NCBI RefSeq assembly: GCF_943192895.1
Contig: NZ_CALPCB010000003.1
Location: 62,001 to 126,000 of the forward strand
Origin: Veillonella_A intestinalis
Lineage (GTDB): Bacteria; Bacillota; Negativicutes; Veillonellales; Veillonellaceae
Direction of reading: 5' to 3'
DNA length: 64,000 bases
The notes beneath the pieces are model-generated. The model was given only the letters and a program-made list of their open reading frames with translations. It made no database searches and was not told the DNA's origin. This document shows, one piece after another, positions 17,657-25,883 of the stretch; position 1 is the first letter of the stretch, and every line of letters begins with the position of its first letter. The translations under genes and the position numbers were made by a program.

Positions 17657-18868
17657 ATGCTAAACGAAGCCAGTCTTACCCCAGAACCAATAGAACCAAA
17701 TATATTCCAAAAAGGCCGTGAATATCTACCGGCCGTGTGCCACATGGTCAATGATACAGCCCAAGGTTCGCTACCAGCGCTCCTACCTTTATTTATTACC
17801 AATTATGGCTTAACCTATGAAGAAGTCGCTATCATTATCTTTTTCAACACAGCCCTAGCTACTATAGCTCAGCCGTTTTTTGGCTATTTAGCAGACAAAC
17901 GAACATTCTGGCCCAGCGTACCTATAGGTATTATGATCTGTTGCCTTAGCATATCAGCCATTGGTTTTGTCAGCTCCTATGAAAGCATTATCTTATGCTC
18001 CCTAATTGCCGGTTTTGGCTCAGCCCTCTTCCATCCAGAAGCTGCTCGATGGGTAAATGCCCTTTCAGGACAAAAGAAAGGAAAGATTATGGGCTATTTT
18101 TCTGTAGGTGGCCAAGCGGGCTTTGCAGTTGGTCCTATTTTAGCGAGTACTGCTTATATCTGGGGCCCACAAAGCTTGATTCTCTTTTCAATCATGGGGG
18201 CCCTTTTAGTTACCTTTTATTTATTAGCCAAACCTTATAAATTAGTAGCGGCTCGCCAACAACAAGCCAAACAAACCCAAACTGTAGTTGCCCAAAACGA
18301 TTGGCATAGTTTCAATATACTATTTATTGTTATTGCCGCTCGCTCCATTATATTTTCTGTGTTAAATACTTTTATTCCTATTTATTGGATCACCCAATTA
18401 GGACAAAATACAGCGTCAGGCAACTTTGCCTTATCAGCCTTTTTTATCTGCGGTGTTATAGTTACCCTTATTGGCGGCACCTTAGCCGATCGCATCGGTT
18501 TTGTTAAAGTCATTCGTTATTGTTACATACTACTTGTACCAATCATGTTAGCTTTTACCCTCAGTAATGAATATTGGCTATCTATGTTACTTTTATTACC
18601 TTTAAGTTTTGGTGTCTTCTCACAATATAGCCCTATCGTTATTCTAGGCCAACAATATTTAGCCAAAAATATCGGTTTTGCCTCGGGAATTACCCTAGGT
18701 CTTGGTATCACCTTAGGCGGCATTGTAACGCCTTTAATTGGTAAATTAGCAGATATCTATGATTTGCAAACCGCTTGGCTAACCCTTAATCCAATATGCT
18801 GGCTAGCTCTATTAGCAACCTTTTTAATTACTGATATACCGCGTTTTAAACGTAAAAATAAGGAATAA
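17657..18868 (+). CDS. MFS transporter, fosmidomycin-resistance (Fsr) type
   Basis: Inner-membrane exporter of the major facilitator superfamily, 403 residues with about 12 membrane segments and a central loop near residues 205-225. The opening ICHMVNDTAQ-like motif (here VCHMVNDTAQGSLPALLPLF) and GYLADKR in loop 2-3 resemble Fsr-type exporters, although the real substrate is unknown. The ATG follows GTGAGGT. It is on the plus strand and is followed after 43 nt by nadE, with no terminator between, so both are probably on one transcript. A possible promoter TTGACA at 17575-17580 has only a weak -10. Confidence 0.85.
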   Translation: MLNEASLTPEPIEPNIFQKGREYLPAVCHMVNDTAQGSLPALLPLFITNYGLTYEEVAIIIFFNTALATIAQPFFGYLADKRTFWPSVPIGIMICCLSISAIGFVSSYESIILCSLIAGFGSALFHPEAARWVNALSGQKKGKIMGYFSVGGQAGFAVGPILASTAYIWGPQSLILFSIMGALLVTFYLLAKPYKLVAARQQQAKQTQTVVAQNDWHSFNILFIVIAARSIIFSVLNTFIPIYWITQLGQNTASGNFALSAFFICGVIVTLIGGTLADRIGFVKVIRYCYILLVPIMLAFTLSNEYWLSMLLLLPLSFGVFSQYSPIVILGQQYLAKNIGFASGITLGLGITLGGIVTPLIGKLADIYDLQTAWLTLNPICWLALLATFLITDIPRFKRKNKE

Positions 18869-18911
18869 AACTATTTTTATGGAACTACTAAAACTATATA
18901 AGGAGATCTCT

Positions 18912-20867
18912 ATGATTCGAGTTGGAATAGGACAAATTGAAGTTGTCTCTGGCAACCCCCGTAAAAATAAAGAAACCATTCTCCAAGCCATAGCCTACGC
19001 TAAAGCACTACGCTTAGATTTACTTATTTTACCTGAACTAGCCATTAGTGGCTATTTAGTTGGCGATGCTTGGGATCAACCATCTTTTGTAAATGAATGT
19101 GTAAAAATGGGCGAAGATATTATAGCCGCTACGCAGAATATCGCTCTCATCTTCGGTAATGTTGGCATAGATGCAACTAAACGCAACGCCGATGGTCGTA
19201 TTCGCAAGTATAATGCTATCTTCGCCGCTCAAAATGGTAAAAAAATTGCACCTCAAGAATCGCCCTATCCATTTGTAATAAAAACATTAGACCCAAACTA
19301 TCGCTTTTTTAATGAAGCTCGATATTTTACAAATCTTACAACAGTAGCCTATGAATTACAGCGTCCAATTGAAGAACTTGTGGGCCTATTACCGTTTTCT
19401 TTTAAAGAGCAACCATTTACAGTAGCACCTTTACTATGTGAAGATAGTTGGGATGAAAATTACATATTCTCCCCTACGGCAGCCCTTTATGAAAAAGGAA
19501 AAAACAGTAATACTGCCATTGATGCTTATATCAATATTTCAGCATCCCCTTTTACCCTTGGTAAAAATGAACGCCGCCATCGCTTATTTCAAGAACGTGC
19601 TAATGAATTAGACACCCCTATTTTCTACATTAATTCAGTAGGTTTACAAAATAATGGCAAATCTCTCTGCACCTTTGATGGCCAATCTACCGTGTATACA
19701 GCAACAGGAACTATTAGTGTTCAGTTACCTGCCTACGAAGCAAGGGTATATCCCGTTTTGTTGGAACAGTTAGATGGTCGCCACTTTGAGCCTGTCAATC
19801 TATTAGAAGGTAAGGCCATAAAAAAAGAGACCCTTAATATAGAGCCGCCTAATGAAATTGAACAAATTTTTAGAACCTTACAATATGGAATTCGTAGCTT
19901 TTTAAATCAAACAGGTATAAAAAAAATAGTGATTGGTGCTTCTGGGGGCATCGATTCAGCTCTTAATGCGGCCCTATTTGCTACTATACTAGATCCAAGT
20001 CAAATATATTTAGTAAATATGCCGTCGCGCTTCAATTCTAGTGCTACAAAAGATTTAGCTGCTCAACTAGCACACAATTTAGGTTGCCACTATGCCGTGT
20101 GTCCTGTAGAAGATAGTCTCCATTTAACAACTAACCAATTAAGTGAATTGACCTTTAGTCGACCTTCTGGTGAAACGGAAACACTGACTATCAGCTCATT
20201 TGTTAAAGAAAACATCCAAGCTCGCGACCGCTCTAGCCGTATTTTAGCTGGTATAGCAGCTGCTATTGGTGGAGGAGCCTTTACTTGTAATGGCAATAAA
20301 ACTGAATTTACGATTGGGTATGCAACCCTGTATGGTGATTTAGCTGGATTTATAGCCGCTACTGGGGACTTATGGAAATACCAGGTATACGGATTAGCAC
20401 AATATTTAAATAAAGAAATCTACAAGCGAGAAGTCATCCCCCAAGGTACGATTGATATAATTCCTAGTGCTGAACTATCTGAAAATCAAGATATTACCAA
20501 AGGCCAAGGGGATCCTTTACAATATGAATATCACGACCGTCTATTTCGTGCCATGATTGAACCATGGAATCGATTAAGCCCAGAAGATTTCCTCTTGGCC
20601 TATAAAGAAGATTATTTAGAAGAACTACTAGCTATACCACAATCAATCCACCATTATTTTAAAACAACTCAAGAGTTTATTAATGACCTCGAGCGTTGGT
20701 GGAACTTATTTAGCGGTATGGCGGTAGCTAAACGCATCCAAAGTCCCCCAATTATTGTAGTCAGTCGTCGTGCCTATGGTGGTGATTTATTAGAGTCACA
20801 GATGAAACCATATTATACAGATTTGTATTATACCTTAAAGAATGAACTATTAGAAAGCGAACTATAA
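18912..20867 (+). CDS. nadE: Glutamine-dependent NAD+ synthase
   Basis: Makes NAD+ from deamido-NAD+, ATP and glutamine. An N-terminal nitrilase-type amidase domain (1-280) carries the Glu of LPELAISGY (residue 42) and the catalytic Cys of LLCEDSW (residue 176). The C-terminal synthetase domain has the PP-loop GASGGIDSA (342-350), with KGQGDPLQYEYHDR later. I use the ATG at 18912, preceded by AAGGAG at a 6-nt distance, not the upstream ATG at 18879; 651 residues, the normal two-domain length. The fused amidase lets glutamine serve as nitrogen donor. A terminator follows. Confidence 0.95.
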   Translation: MIRVGIGQIEVVSGNPRKNKETILQAIAYAKALRLDLLILPELAISGYLVGDAWDQPSFVNECVKMGEDIIAATQNIALIFGNVGIDATKRNADGRIRKYNAIFAAQNGKKIAPQESPYPFVIKTLDPNYRFFNEARYFTNLTTVAYELQRPIEELVGLLPFSFKEQPFTVAPLLCEDSWDENYIFSPTAALYEKGKNSNTAIDAYINISASPFTLGKNERRHRLFQERANELDTPIFYINSVGLQNNGKSLCTFDGQSTVYTATGTISVQLPAYEARVYPVLLEQLDGRHFEPVNLLEGKAIKKETLNIEPPNEIEQIFRTLQYGIRSFLNQTGIKKIVIGASGGIDSALNAALFATILDPSQIYLVNMPSRFNSSATKDLAAQLAHNLGCHYAVCPVEDSLHLTTNQLSELTFSRPSGETETLTISSFVKENIQARDRSSRILAGIAAAIGGGAFTCNGNKTEFTIGYATLYGDLAGFIAATGDLWKYQVYGLAQYLNKEIYKREVIPQGTIDIIPSAELSENQDITKGQGDPLQYEYHDRLFRAMIEPWNRLSPEDFLLAYKEDYLEELLAIPQSIHHYFKTTQEFINDLERWWNLFSGMAVAKRIQSPPIIVVSRRAYGGDLLESQMKPYYTDLYYTLKNELLESEL

Positions 20868-20868
20868 T

Positions 20869-20915
20869 AAATCCCCTAATACTAGCTTTTTACAGCTTTA
20901 TTAGGGGATTTTTAT
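20869..20915 (+). terminator. Terminator after nadE
   Basis: Stem AAATCCCCTAATA / TATTAGGGGATTT with an internal loop of about 17 nt, then T-rich sequence. It starts 2 nt past the nadE stop. Confidence 0.85.
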
Positions 20916-20994
20916 AATTCTTTAATTGTTATGGGAGTTCTATCCTATAAACCTACACAATTATAACTAAAACACGTGTATAACTAGCTATAAT

Positions 20995-21834
20995 TTACAT
21001 ACACTGCAACTCTTCTACTGCTTTTACCTTGTTAATAATAGTTTTAACAATGCTTTCTAAACGGCTATTTTCTTCATAATCAGCAGGGGTAATAAAATTC
21101 ACTCGATTATCCTTTATCAACTTAGTGGCCGAGCCCAAACCAGTTTCATTATCACGATTATATACCGCAATAGACTGCCCGCCATTGACTTTAACCAATT
21201 TCATACACGGCACGTCAGTTAACCCGTCACCAATATATATCATATTACTAAAAGGTACCCGTCGCTTAGCTTCAGGCGTATATTGATTTAATTCTCTATC
21301 ACTATGCGTGGTAATATCTAACACACCCTTATTGATGCGGAATAAAAACTGAGTTTTAGCTGTATAATTAACAGCTACCTTAGGCCATTCAATGAGTTCA
21401 TTATAATCATATTTAAATTCACAAGCATAAATTTTCTTAAAATACTTAGCAATACTAGTGCCATCAATAATTTCTTTTACCCCTGATGATACGATATAAT
21501 GCTCTACTTCTACTCCCTGTGAAGCACCATAGGCATTAATACGGTCAAACCAAGTTGCTACACCAGGAAAAAACTCAATACCTTTACCAAGACTATTAAG
21601 CGTTTCTCGGGTAATACGTACTTCATGGCGTTGACTCATTTTAACCATCATGAACATGTATGCTAAAATACCGTCCATCCCTTCACTATCAGTTAAACCA
21701 TTAGCTTCTTGCCAAAATTCGGCAGGCGTCATTCCAAGCTCAGGAATAAAACCATATTCTTGCATATCTTTAGTGCAAAGTGTTTTATCAAAATCATACA
21801 TTAACGCCACAATAGGCTTCTTTATTTGCTCCAT
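20995..21834 (-). CDS. HAD-superfamily phosphatase
   Basis: Haloacid dehalogenase-type hydrolase of 279 residues, resembling the phosphoserine-phosphatase-like subgroup. Motif I is MYDFDKTLC with both Asp residues, motif II is IVSSGVKEII, and motif IV is YIGDGLTDVPCMKLV. The substrate is not recognisable. The start at 21834 is chosen because GAGGAAAACT precedes that ATG; an ATG 12 nt upstream has no such site. It stands alone on the minus strand, converging with nadE. Upstream lies a gap of about 340 nt that contains a duplicated hairpin element. Confidence 0.8.
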   Translation of the reverse strand: MEQIKKPIVALMYDFDKTLCTKDMQEYGFIPELGMTPAEFWQEANGLTDSEGMDGILAYMFMMVKMSQRHEVRITRETLNSLGKGIEFFPGVATWFDRINAYGASQGVEVEHYIVSSGVKEIIDGTSIAKYFKKIYACEFKYDYNELIEWPKVAVNYTAKTQFLFRINKGVLDITTHSDRELNQYTPEAKRRVPFSNMIYIGDGLTDVPCMKLVKVNGGQSIAVYNRDNETGLGSATKLIKDNRVNFITPADYEENSRLESIVKTIINKVKAVEELQCM

Positions 21835-21996
21835 AGTTTTCCTCATCTATTCACTATTGATTTACATAGCCTGCGATTAACTTAGTTCGTAAGCTACTGT
21901 TGAATTACATTTAAATTACTTTTAAATTGCTTTTCTAATACTTTATATACATATACAATAGCGAAAATATTGAGCAAACGCAAGCTATTAACCAAT

Positions 21997-22033
21997 CAAA
22001 AAACTCTCGATATAAAAATAAGTTGACATCCGC
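21997..22033. repeat. Degenerate half-copy of the downstream hairpin element
   Basis: This 37-nt stretch matches 22091-22127 at 31 of 37 positions; five of the six differences are transitions. It begins CAAAAAACTCTCGATATAAA. It lacks the right arm that closes the hairpin in the intact copy 94 nt further on. The remaining 21835-22090 gap shows no gene. Confidence 0.6.
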
Positions 22034-22094
22034 ACTACAGTCTCATAGCAATTATGTCTGCCTTATTGGCACTTCATCACAAAATCATTTCAAA

Positions 22095-22166
22095 AAACGC
22101 TCAGTATGAAAATAAGCTGACATCCGTGTTTACACAGCGAGCCAACGATTTTCATACTGAGCGTTT
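22095..22166 (-). terminator. Large inverted repeat after the small membrane protein gene
   Basis: Perfect 19-nt arms (22095-22113 and 22148-22166, AAACGCTCAGTATGAAAAT and its complement) enclose a 34-nt loop. It begins 5 nt past the stop at 22172. On the minus strand the left arm ends in a run of T. It can act as terminator, but the arms are longer and the loop wider than the other terminators here, so it may be a mobile or repeat-derived hairpin. Confidence 0.6.
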
Positions 22167-22171
22167 ATCTC

Positions 22172-22549
22172 TTAAAACAGTTTTCGCAAAAGCGCCAATA
22201 AAGCAACACCAATTGCGACTACACTAAACCCAATCAAAAATAAACTACCAAAAAAGAACAACACACCTAAAGCAACGGCCGCCAAGGTAGCCAACACAAG
22301 CTTTCCCTTCCAACCTAAAGAACTAAACGTATATACCTTCATCTTAGGAAAGCCTTCATGGGTACCATAAGGCCCTTCATTCGATCCATAGGCATAGGCC
22401 TCTTTAGTTTCCTTTTGCTTAGCACGACGAATATCTTCTTCTGATTGTTCACGGCCTTCTTCATCAATGGTCATACCATCGAAAGCACGACGCTCTTCAT
22501 CAGATAAGACATTCGTGTTTTTTGTTTCATAAGATTGTTTATTTTCCAT
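22172..22549 (-). CDS. Small membrane protein, unknown function
   Basis: Not recognised. The 125-residue protein has a charged, soluble N-terminal half (residues 1-75, rich in Glu, Lys and Arg, with DEEGREQSEEDIRRAKQKE) and two hydrophobic segments (about 80-100 and 102-120) that form a membrane hairpin, ending in RKLF. The ATG at 22549 follows AGGAG by 8 nt. It lies 75 nt downstream of gatB on the same strand with no terminator between, so it may be the last gene of the gatCAB transcript. A large inverted repeat follows it. Confidence 0.7.
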   Translation of the reverse strand: MENKQSYETKNTNVLSDEERRAFDGMTIDEEGREQSEEDIRRAKQKETKEAYAYGSNEGPYGTHEGFPKMKVYTFSSLGWKGKLVLATLAAVALGVLFFFGSLFLIGFSVVAIGVALLALLRKLF

Positions 22550-22624
22550 AGGCAATCTCCTGTGTCCTTACTATAAGACGAGCAGATTTTTACTGATACA
22601 GCTAATAAATATATCAGTAATTAC

Positions 22625-24067
22625 TTATGCTTTCAAGTGTTTCTGCAATAATTCATTAACTACGCCAGGGTTAGCACGGCCCTTGCTAAGTTTCATAACT
22701 TGACCCACTAAGAAACCGATCGCTTTACCTTTACCGCTTTGGAAATCTTCAACTGATTTTGGATTATCCGCAATAACTTGTTTTACGATTTCTTCAATAG
22801 CGCCTGTATCAGTAATCTGAACAAGGCCCTCTTCTTCTACGATTTTCTGAGGATCCTTACCCGTTTCCCACATAGAAACGATAACTTTCTTAGCAATTTT
22901 ACCAGAAATAGTACCTTTTTCAATTAAAGCAATCATAGCTGCTAATTGTTCTGGTTTTACTTTAGCTTCAGCGAAGGTAATGCCTGCTTCATTGACCATT
23001 TTAGATAAATCACCAAGCATCCAGTTAGCTGCTGTTTTAGCATCAGCTCCTGCTTTTACAGTGGCATCTAAATAATCAGCAGTTTCACGCATAGTGGTCA
23101 AAATATTGCTATCTTCTTCAGATAAACCATATTCTGCTTTGAAACGAGCAATCTTAGCATCTGGCAATTCTGGTAAGGATTGACGGGCTTCTTCAATTTG
23201 TTCATCGCTGATTACGATTGGTACCAAATCTGGCTCTGGGAAGTAACGGTAATCATTTTCTGCTTCTTTTTTACGCATAGATAAAGTCATACCCTTACCA
23301 TCATCCCAAGTGCGTGTTTCTTGTACAATTTCGCCACCATCTTCTAATGTTTCAGCCTGACGAACGGCTTCATATTCAATCCCTTTTTGCAAAGCAGTTA
23401 AGGAGTTCATATTTTTAATTTCTGTTTTTGTGCCTAATTTTTCTTCGCCCATTAAACGAACTGAAATATTAGCATCGCAACGCAAACTACCTTCTTCCAT
23501 ACGCACATCCGATACATCTAAGTATTTAATGATGGAGCGAAGTTTTTCCACATAAGCTCTAGCCTCTTCACCAGAACGAAGATCTGGTTCAGATACGATT
23601 TCTAGAAGTGGCACACCAGTACGGTTATAGTCTACATTAGAAGAGTCAGACGTGCTAATGGTATTGCCGCTATGAACTAATTTACCAGCATCTTCTTCCA
23701 TGTGAATGCGAGTAATGCGAATACGACGAGTTTCACCATTCACTTCAATATCTAAATGACCATTGAGACAAATTGGTAAGTCATATTGCGAGGTTTGCCA
23801 GTTTTTAGGCAAATCTGGGTAATAATAGTTTTTACGGTCAAATTTATTAAATTGTAAAATTTCACAATTTAAAGCTAAGCCTACACGAATCGCATAGTCT
23901 ACGACCTTTTTATTAAGTACTGGCAATACCCCTGGAAGCCCTAAACAAACAGGGCACACATGGGTATTTTGGTCTCCACCAAATTCAGTGGTACAACCAC
24001 AGAAAATTTTAGACTTTGTTTTTAATTCTGTATGTACTTCCAGCCCTACGACTGTTTCATATTTCAT
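22625..24067 (-). CDS. gatB: Asp-tRNA(Asn)/Glu-tRNA(Gln) amidotransferase subunit B
   Basis: GatB phosphorylates mischarged Glu-tRNA(Gln) or Asp-tRNA(Asn) and binds the tRNA, so that ammonia from GatA converts it to the correct aminoacyl-tRNA. The 480 residues start YETVVGLEVHTELKTKSKIF, with FCGCTTEFG and CPVCLGLPG zinc-site cysteines and the YYYPDLPKNWQ motif; the tail is a YqeY-like helical domain. Its ATG overlaps the gatA stop by 4 nt. Together with gltX this shows that the organism relies on the indirect route for at least Gln-tRNA. Confidence 0.97.
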   Translation of the reverse strand: MKYETVVGLEVHTELKTKSKIFCGCTTEFGGDQNTHVCPVCLGLPGVLPVLNKKVVDYAIRVGLALNCEILQFNKFDRKNYYYPDLPKNWQTSQYDLPICLNGHLDIEVNGETRRIRITRIHMEEDAGKLVHSGNTISTSDSSNVDYNRTGVPLLEIVSEPDLRSGEEARAYVEKLRSIIKYLDVSDVRMEEGSLRCDANISVRLMGEEKLGTKTEIKNMNSLTALQKGIEYEAVRQAETLEDGGEIVQETRTWDDGKGMTLSMRKKEAENDYRYFPEPDLVPIVISDEQIEEARQSLPELPDAKIARFKAEYGLSEEDSNILTTMRETADYLDATVKAGADAKTAANWMLGDLSKMVNEAGITFAEAKVKPEQLAAMIALIEKGTISGKIAKKVIVSMWETGKDPQKIVEEEGLVQITDTGAIEEIVKQVIADNPKSVEDFQSGKGKAIGFLVGQVMKLSKGRANPGVVNELLQKHLKA

Positions 24068-25521
24068 AGTGTTACCTCCCCAATGGATGCTACTTTATTA
24101 CATTCAGGACGAGCTTGCTCAAAGGTATAAGCAGTGCGTAGTAACACCTCTTCACCCATAGCAGGCGCCAATAATTGCATGCCAATTGGCATACCATTGC
24201 TTGCAAAACCAGCAGGGATTGAAATACCAGGAATACCAGCTAAGTTAACTGGGGTGGTGCAAATATCTTCCATATACATGGATAATGGATCATTAATTTT
24301 TTCACCAAATTTAAATGCTGTATTTGGTGCTGTTGGCGTTAATAATACATCTACATTTTCAAAAGCCGCATCAAATTCATTTTTAATCAAACGACGCGCT
24401 TTCAATGCTTTCAAATAATAAGCATCATAGTAACCAGAACTCAATACATAAGTACCAAGTAAAATACGGCGTTGTACTTCAGGGCCAAAACCTTCCGTAC
24501 GCGTCTTAGTCGACATTTCAACTAAATTGTCAGCTGGTACACGTAAGCCATAGCTTACCCCATCATAACGGGCTAAGTTAGAACTAGCTTCTGCTAAGGC
24601 AATAATATAATACGCAGACAAGGCATATTTAGACGTAGGCAAACTAACTTCTACAATTTTAGCGCCTAAATCTTCATAAGTCTTTGCGGCTTTTTCAATT
24701 GCTTCACGAACTTCACTATTAATACCATCGCCAAAATATTCTTTTGGCATACCTATTTTTAAGCCTTTTACATCACTTACCAAGGCTTTTGTATAATCAG
24801 GACGGTCCCCTGGAATAGACGTAGAATCTCGATGATCATGACCAGTAATCGCATTCAATACAATGGCTGCATCAGTGACATCGCGTGTGACAGGGCCAAT
24901 CTGATCTAAGGAAGATGCAAAGGCAATCAAACCATAACGAGATACATTACCATAGGTTGGTTTTAAACCTACTACGCCACAATACGCCCCTGGTTGACGA
25001 ATCGAACCGCCTGTATCAGACCCTAACGCCCAAATGGCACTACCAGCTGATACAGCGGCTGCACTACCACCGGAAGAACCACCTGGTACATATTCTGCAT
25101 TCCATGGATTCGTTGTTTTAGCTAACGCTGAGTTTTCTGTAGACCCACCCATAGCAAATTCATCCATATTAACTTTACCAAGACTTACATAGTCTTGACT
25201 GGCTAACTTTTCAATAACTGTAGCATTATAAGGGGGCACAAAATTTTCTAACATTTTAGAAGCACATGTAGCCTTTTGATCTTTAATACAAATATTATCT
25301 TTAATAGCGCCTGGAATACCTGCCAATGGTGAAATTGTTTCACCAGCTGCAATTTTTTCATCTACTTTAGTCGCTACTGCCAAAGCGGCTTCATGAGAGT
25401 CAGATAAGTACGCATGTACGGTTGGCTCAGTCTTTTCTTTATGAGCAATAACAGCTTTGGTTAATTCTACAGCAGATAATTCCTTAGCTGCTAATTTTTG
25501 ATGTAATTCATGAATTGTCAC
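24064..25521 (-). CDS. gatA: Asp/Glu-tRNA amidotransferase subunit A
   Basis: Glutaminase subunit of GatCAB, which frees ammonia for tRNA-dependent amidation. It is an amidase-signature enzyme of 485 residues: catalytic Lys in PGAIKDNICIKD, the Ser-rich signature GGSSGGSAAAVSAGSAIWAL and the second Ser of GSDTGGSIRQPG are all intact. It starts 11 nt after gatC and overlaps gatB by 4 nt, so the three subunits are made together. Confidence 0.97.
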   Translation of the reverse strand: MTIHELHQKLAAKELSAVELTKAVIAHKEKTEPTVHAYLSDSHEAALAVATKVDEKIAAGETISPLAGIPGAIKDNICIKDQKATCASKMLENFVPPYNATVIEKLASQDYVSLGKVNMDEFAMGGSTENSALAKTTNPWNAEYVPGGSSGGSAAAVSAGSAIWALGSDTGGSIRQPGAYCGVVGLKPTYGNVSRYGLIAFASSLDQIGPVTRDVTDAAIVLNAITGHDHRDSTSIPGDRPDYTKALVSDVKGLKIGMPKEYFGDGINSEVREAIEKAAKTYEDLGAKIVEVSLPTSKYALSAYYIIALAEASSNLARYDGVSYGLRVPADNLVEMSTKTRTEGFGPEVQRRILLGTYVLSSGYYDAYYLKALKARRLIKNEFDAAFENVDVLLTPTAPNTAFKFGEKINDPLSMYMEDICTTPVNLAGIPGISIPAGFASNGMPIGMQLLAPAMGEEVLLRTAYTFEQARPECNKVASIGEVTL

Positions 25522-25532
25522 AGTGCTTCCTC

Positions 25533-25823
25533 CTATTCCTGTATAACTCGCGGTACTTTGAAGTAACCATTTTCTTCTTCTGGTGCATTTTGTAATGCTA
25601 AGTCATGGTCGAGTGATGGTTTAACTTCATCTTCGCGGAATACATTTTGTAAAGGCACTGCGTGAGCCATAGGTTGTACCCCATCAAGGTCCAATTCTTC
25701 TAATTCTGTTACATATGATAAAACGTCATTTAAGGCTTTTTCTACAGAGCCCATATTCTCTTCACTAATATCTAAGCGTGATAATAAAGCAATCTTCTTG
25801 ATTTCGTCCCGATTGATTTTCAT
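25533..25823 (-). CDS. gatC: Asp/Glu-tRNA amidotransferase subunit C
   Basis: Small subunit (96 residues) that wraps round and stabilises the GatA-GatB complex. IKKIALLSRLDISEE and EELDLDGVQPMAHAVPLQNV are typical, and the C terminus FKVPRVI is conserved. The ATG at 25823 is preceded by AAAGGATG; six further upstream codons in the frame are unlikely to be used. First gene of gatCAB, with its own promoter behind it. Confidence 0.95.
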   Translation of the reverse strand: MKINRDEIKKIALLSRLDISEENMGSVEKALNDVLSYVTELEELDLDGVQPMAHAVPLQNVFREDEVKPSLDHDLALQNAPEEENGYFKVPRVIQE

Positions 25824-25847
25824 GCGTACACATCCTTTCATTGTATT

Positions 25848-25876
25848 ATTATATCAAATCAGCTGTAACAATACAA
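25848..25876 (-). promoter_or_regulatory. gatCAB promoter
   Basis: Minus strand TTGTAT (25871-25876), 17-nt spacer, TATAAT (25848-25853), about 25 nt before the gatC start and inside the short ligA-gatC gap. Confidence 0.6.
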
Positions 25877-25883
25877 AACAAGC

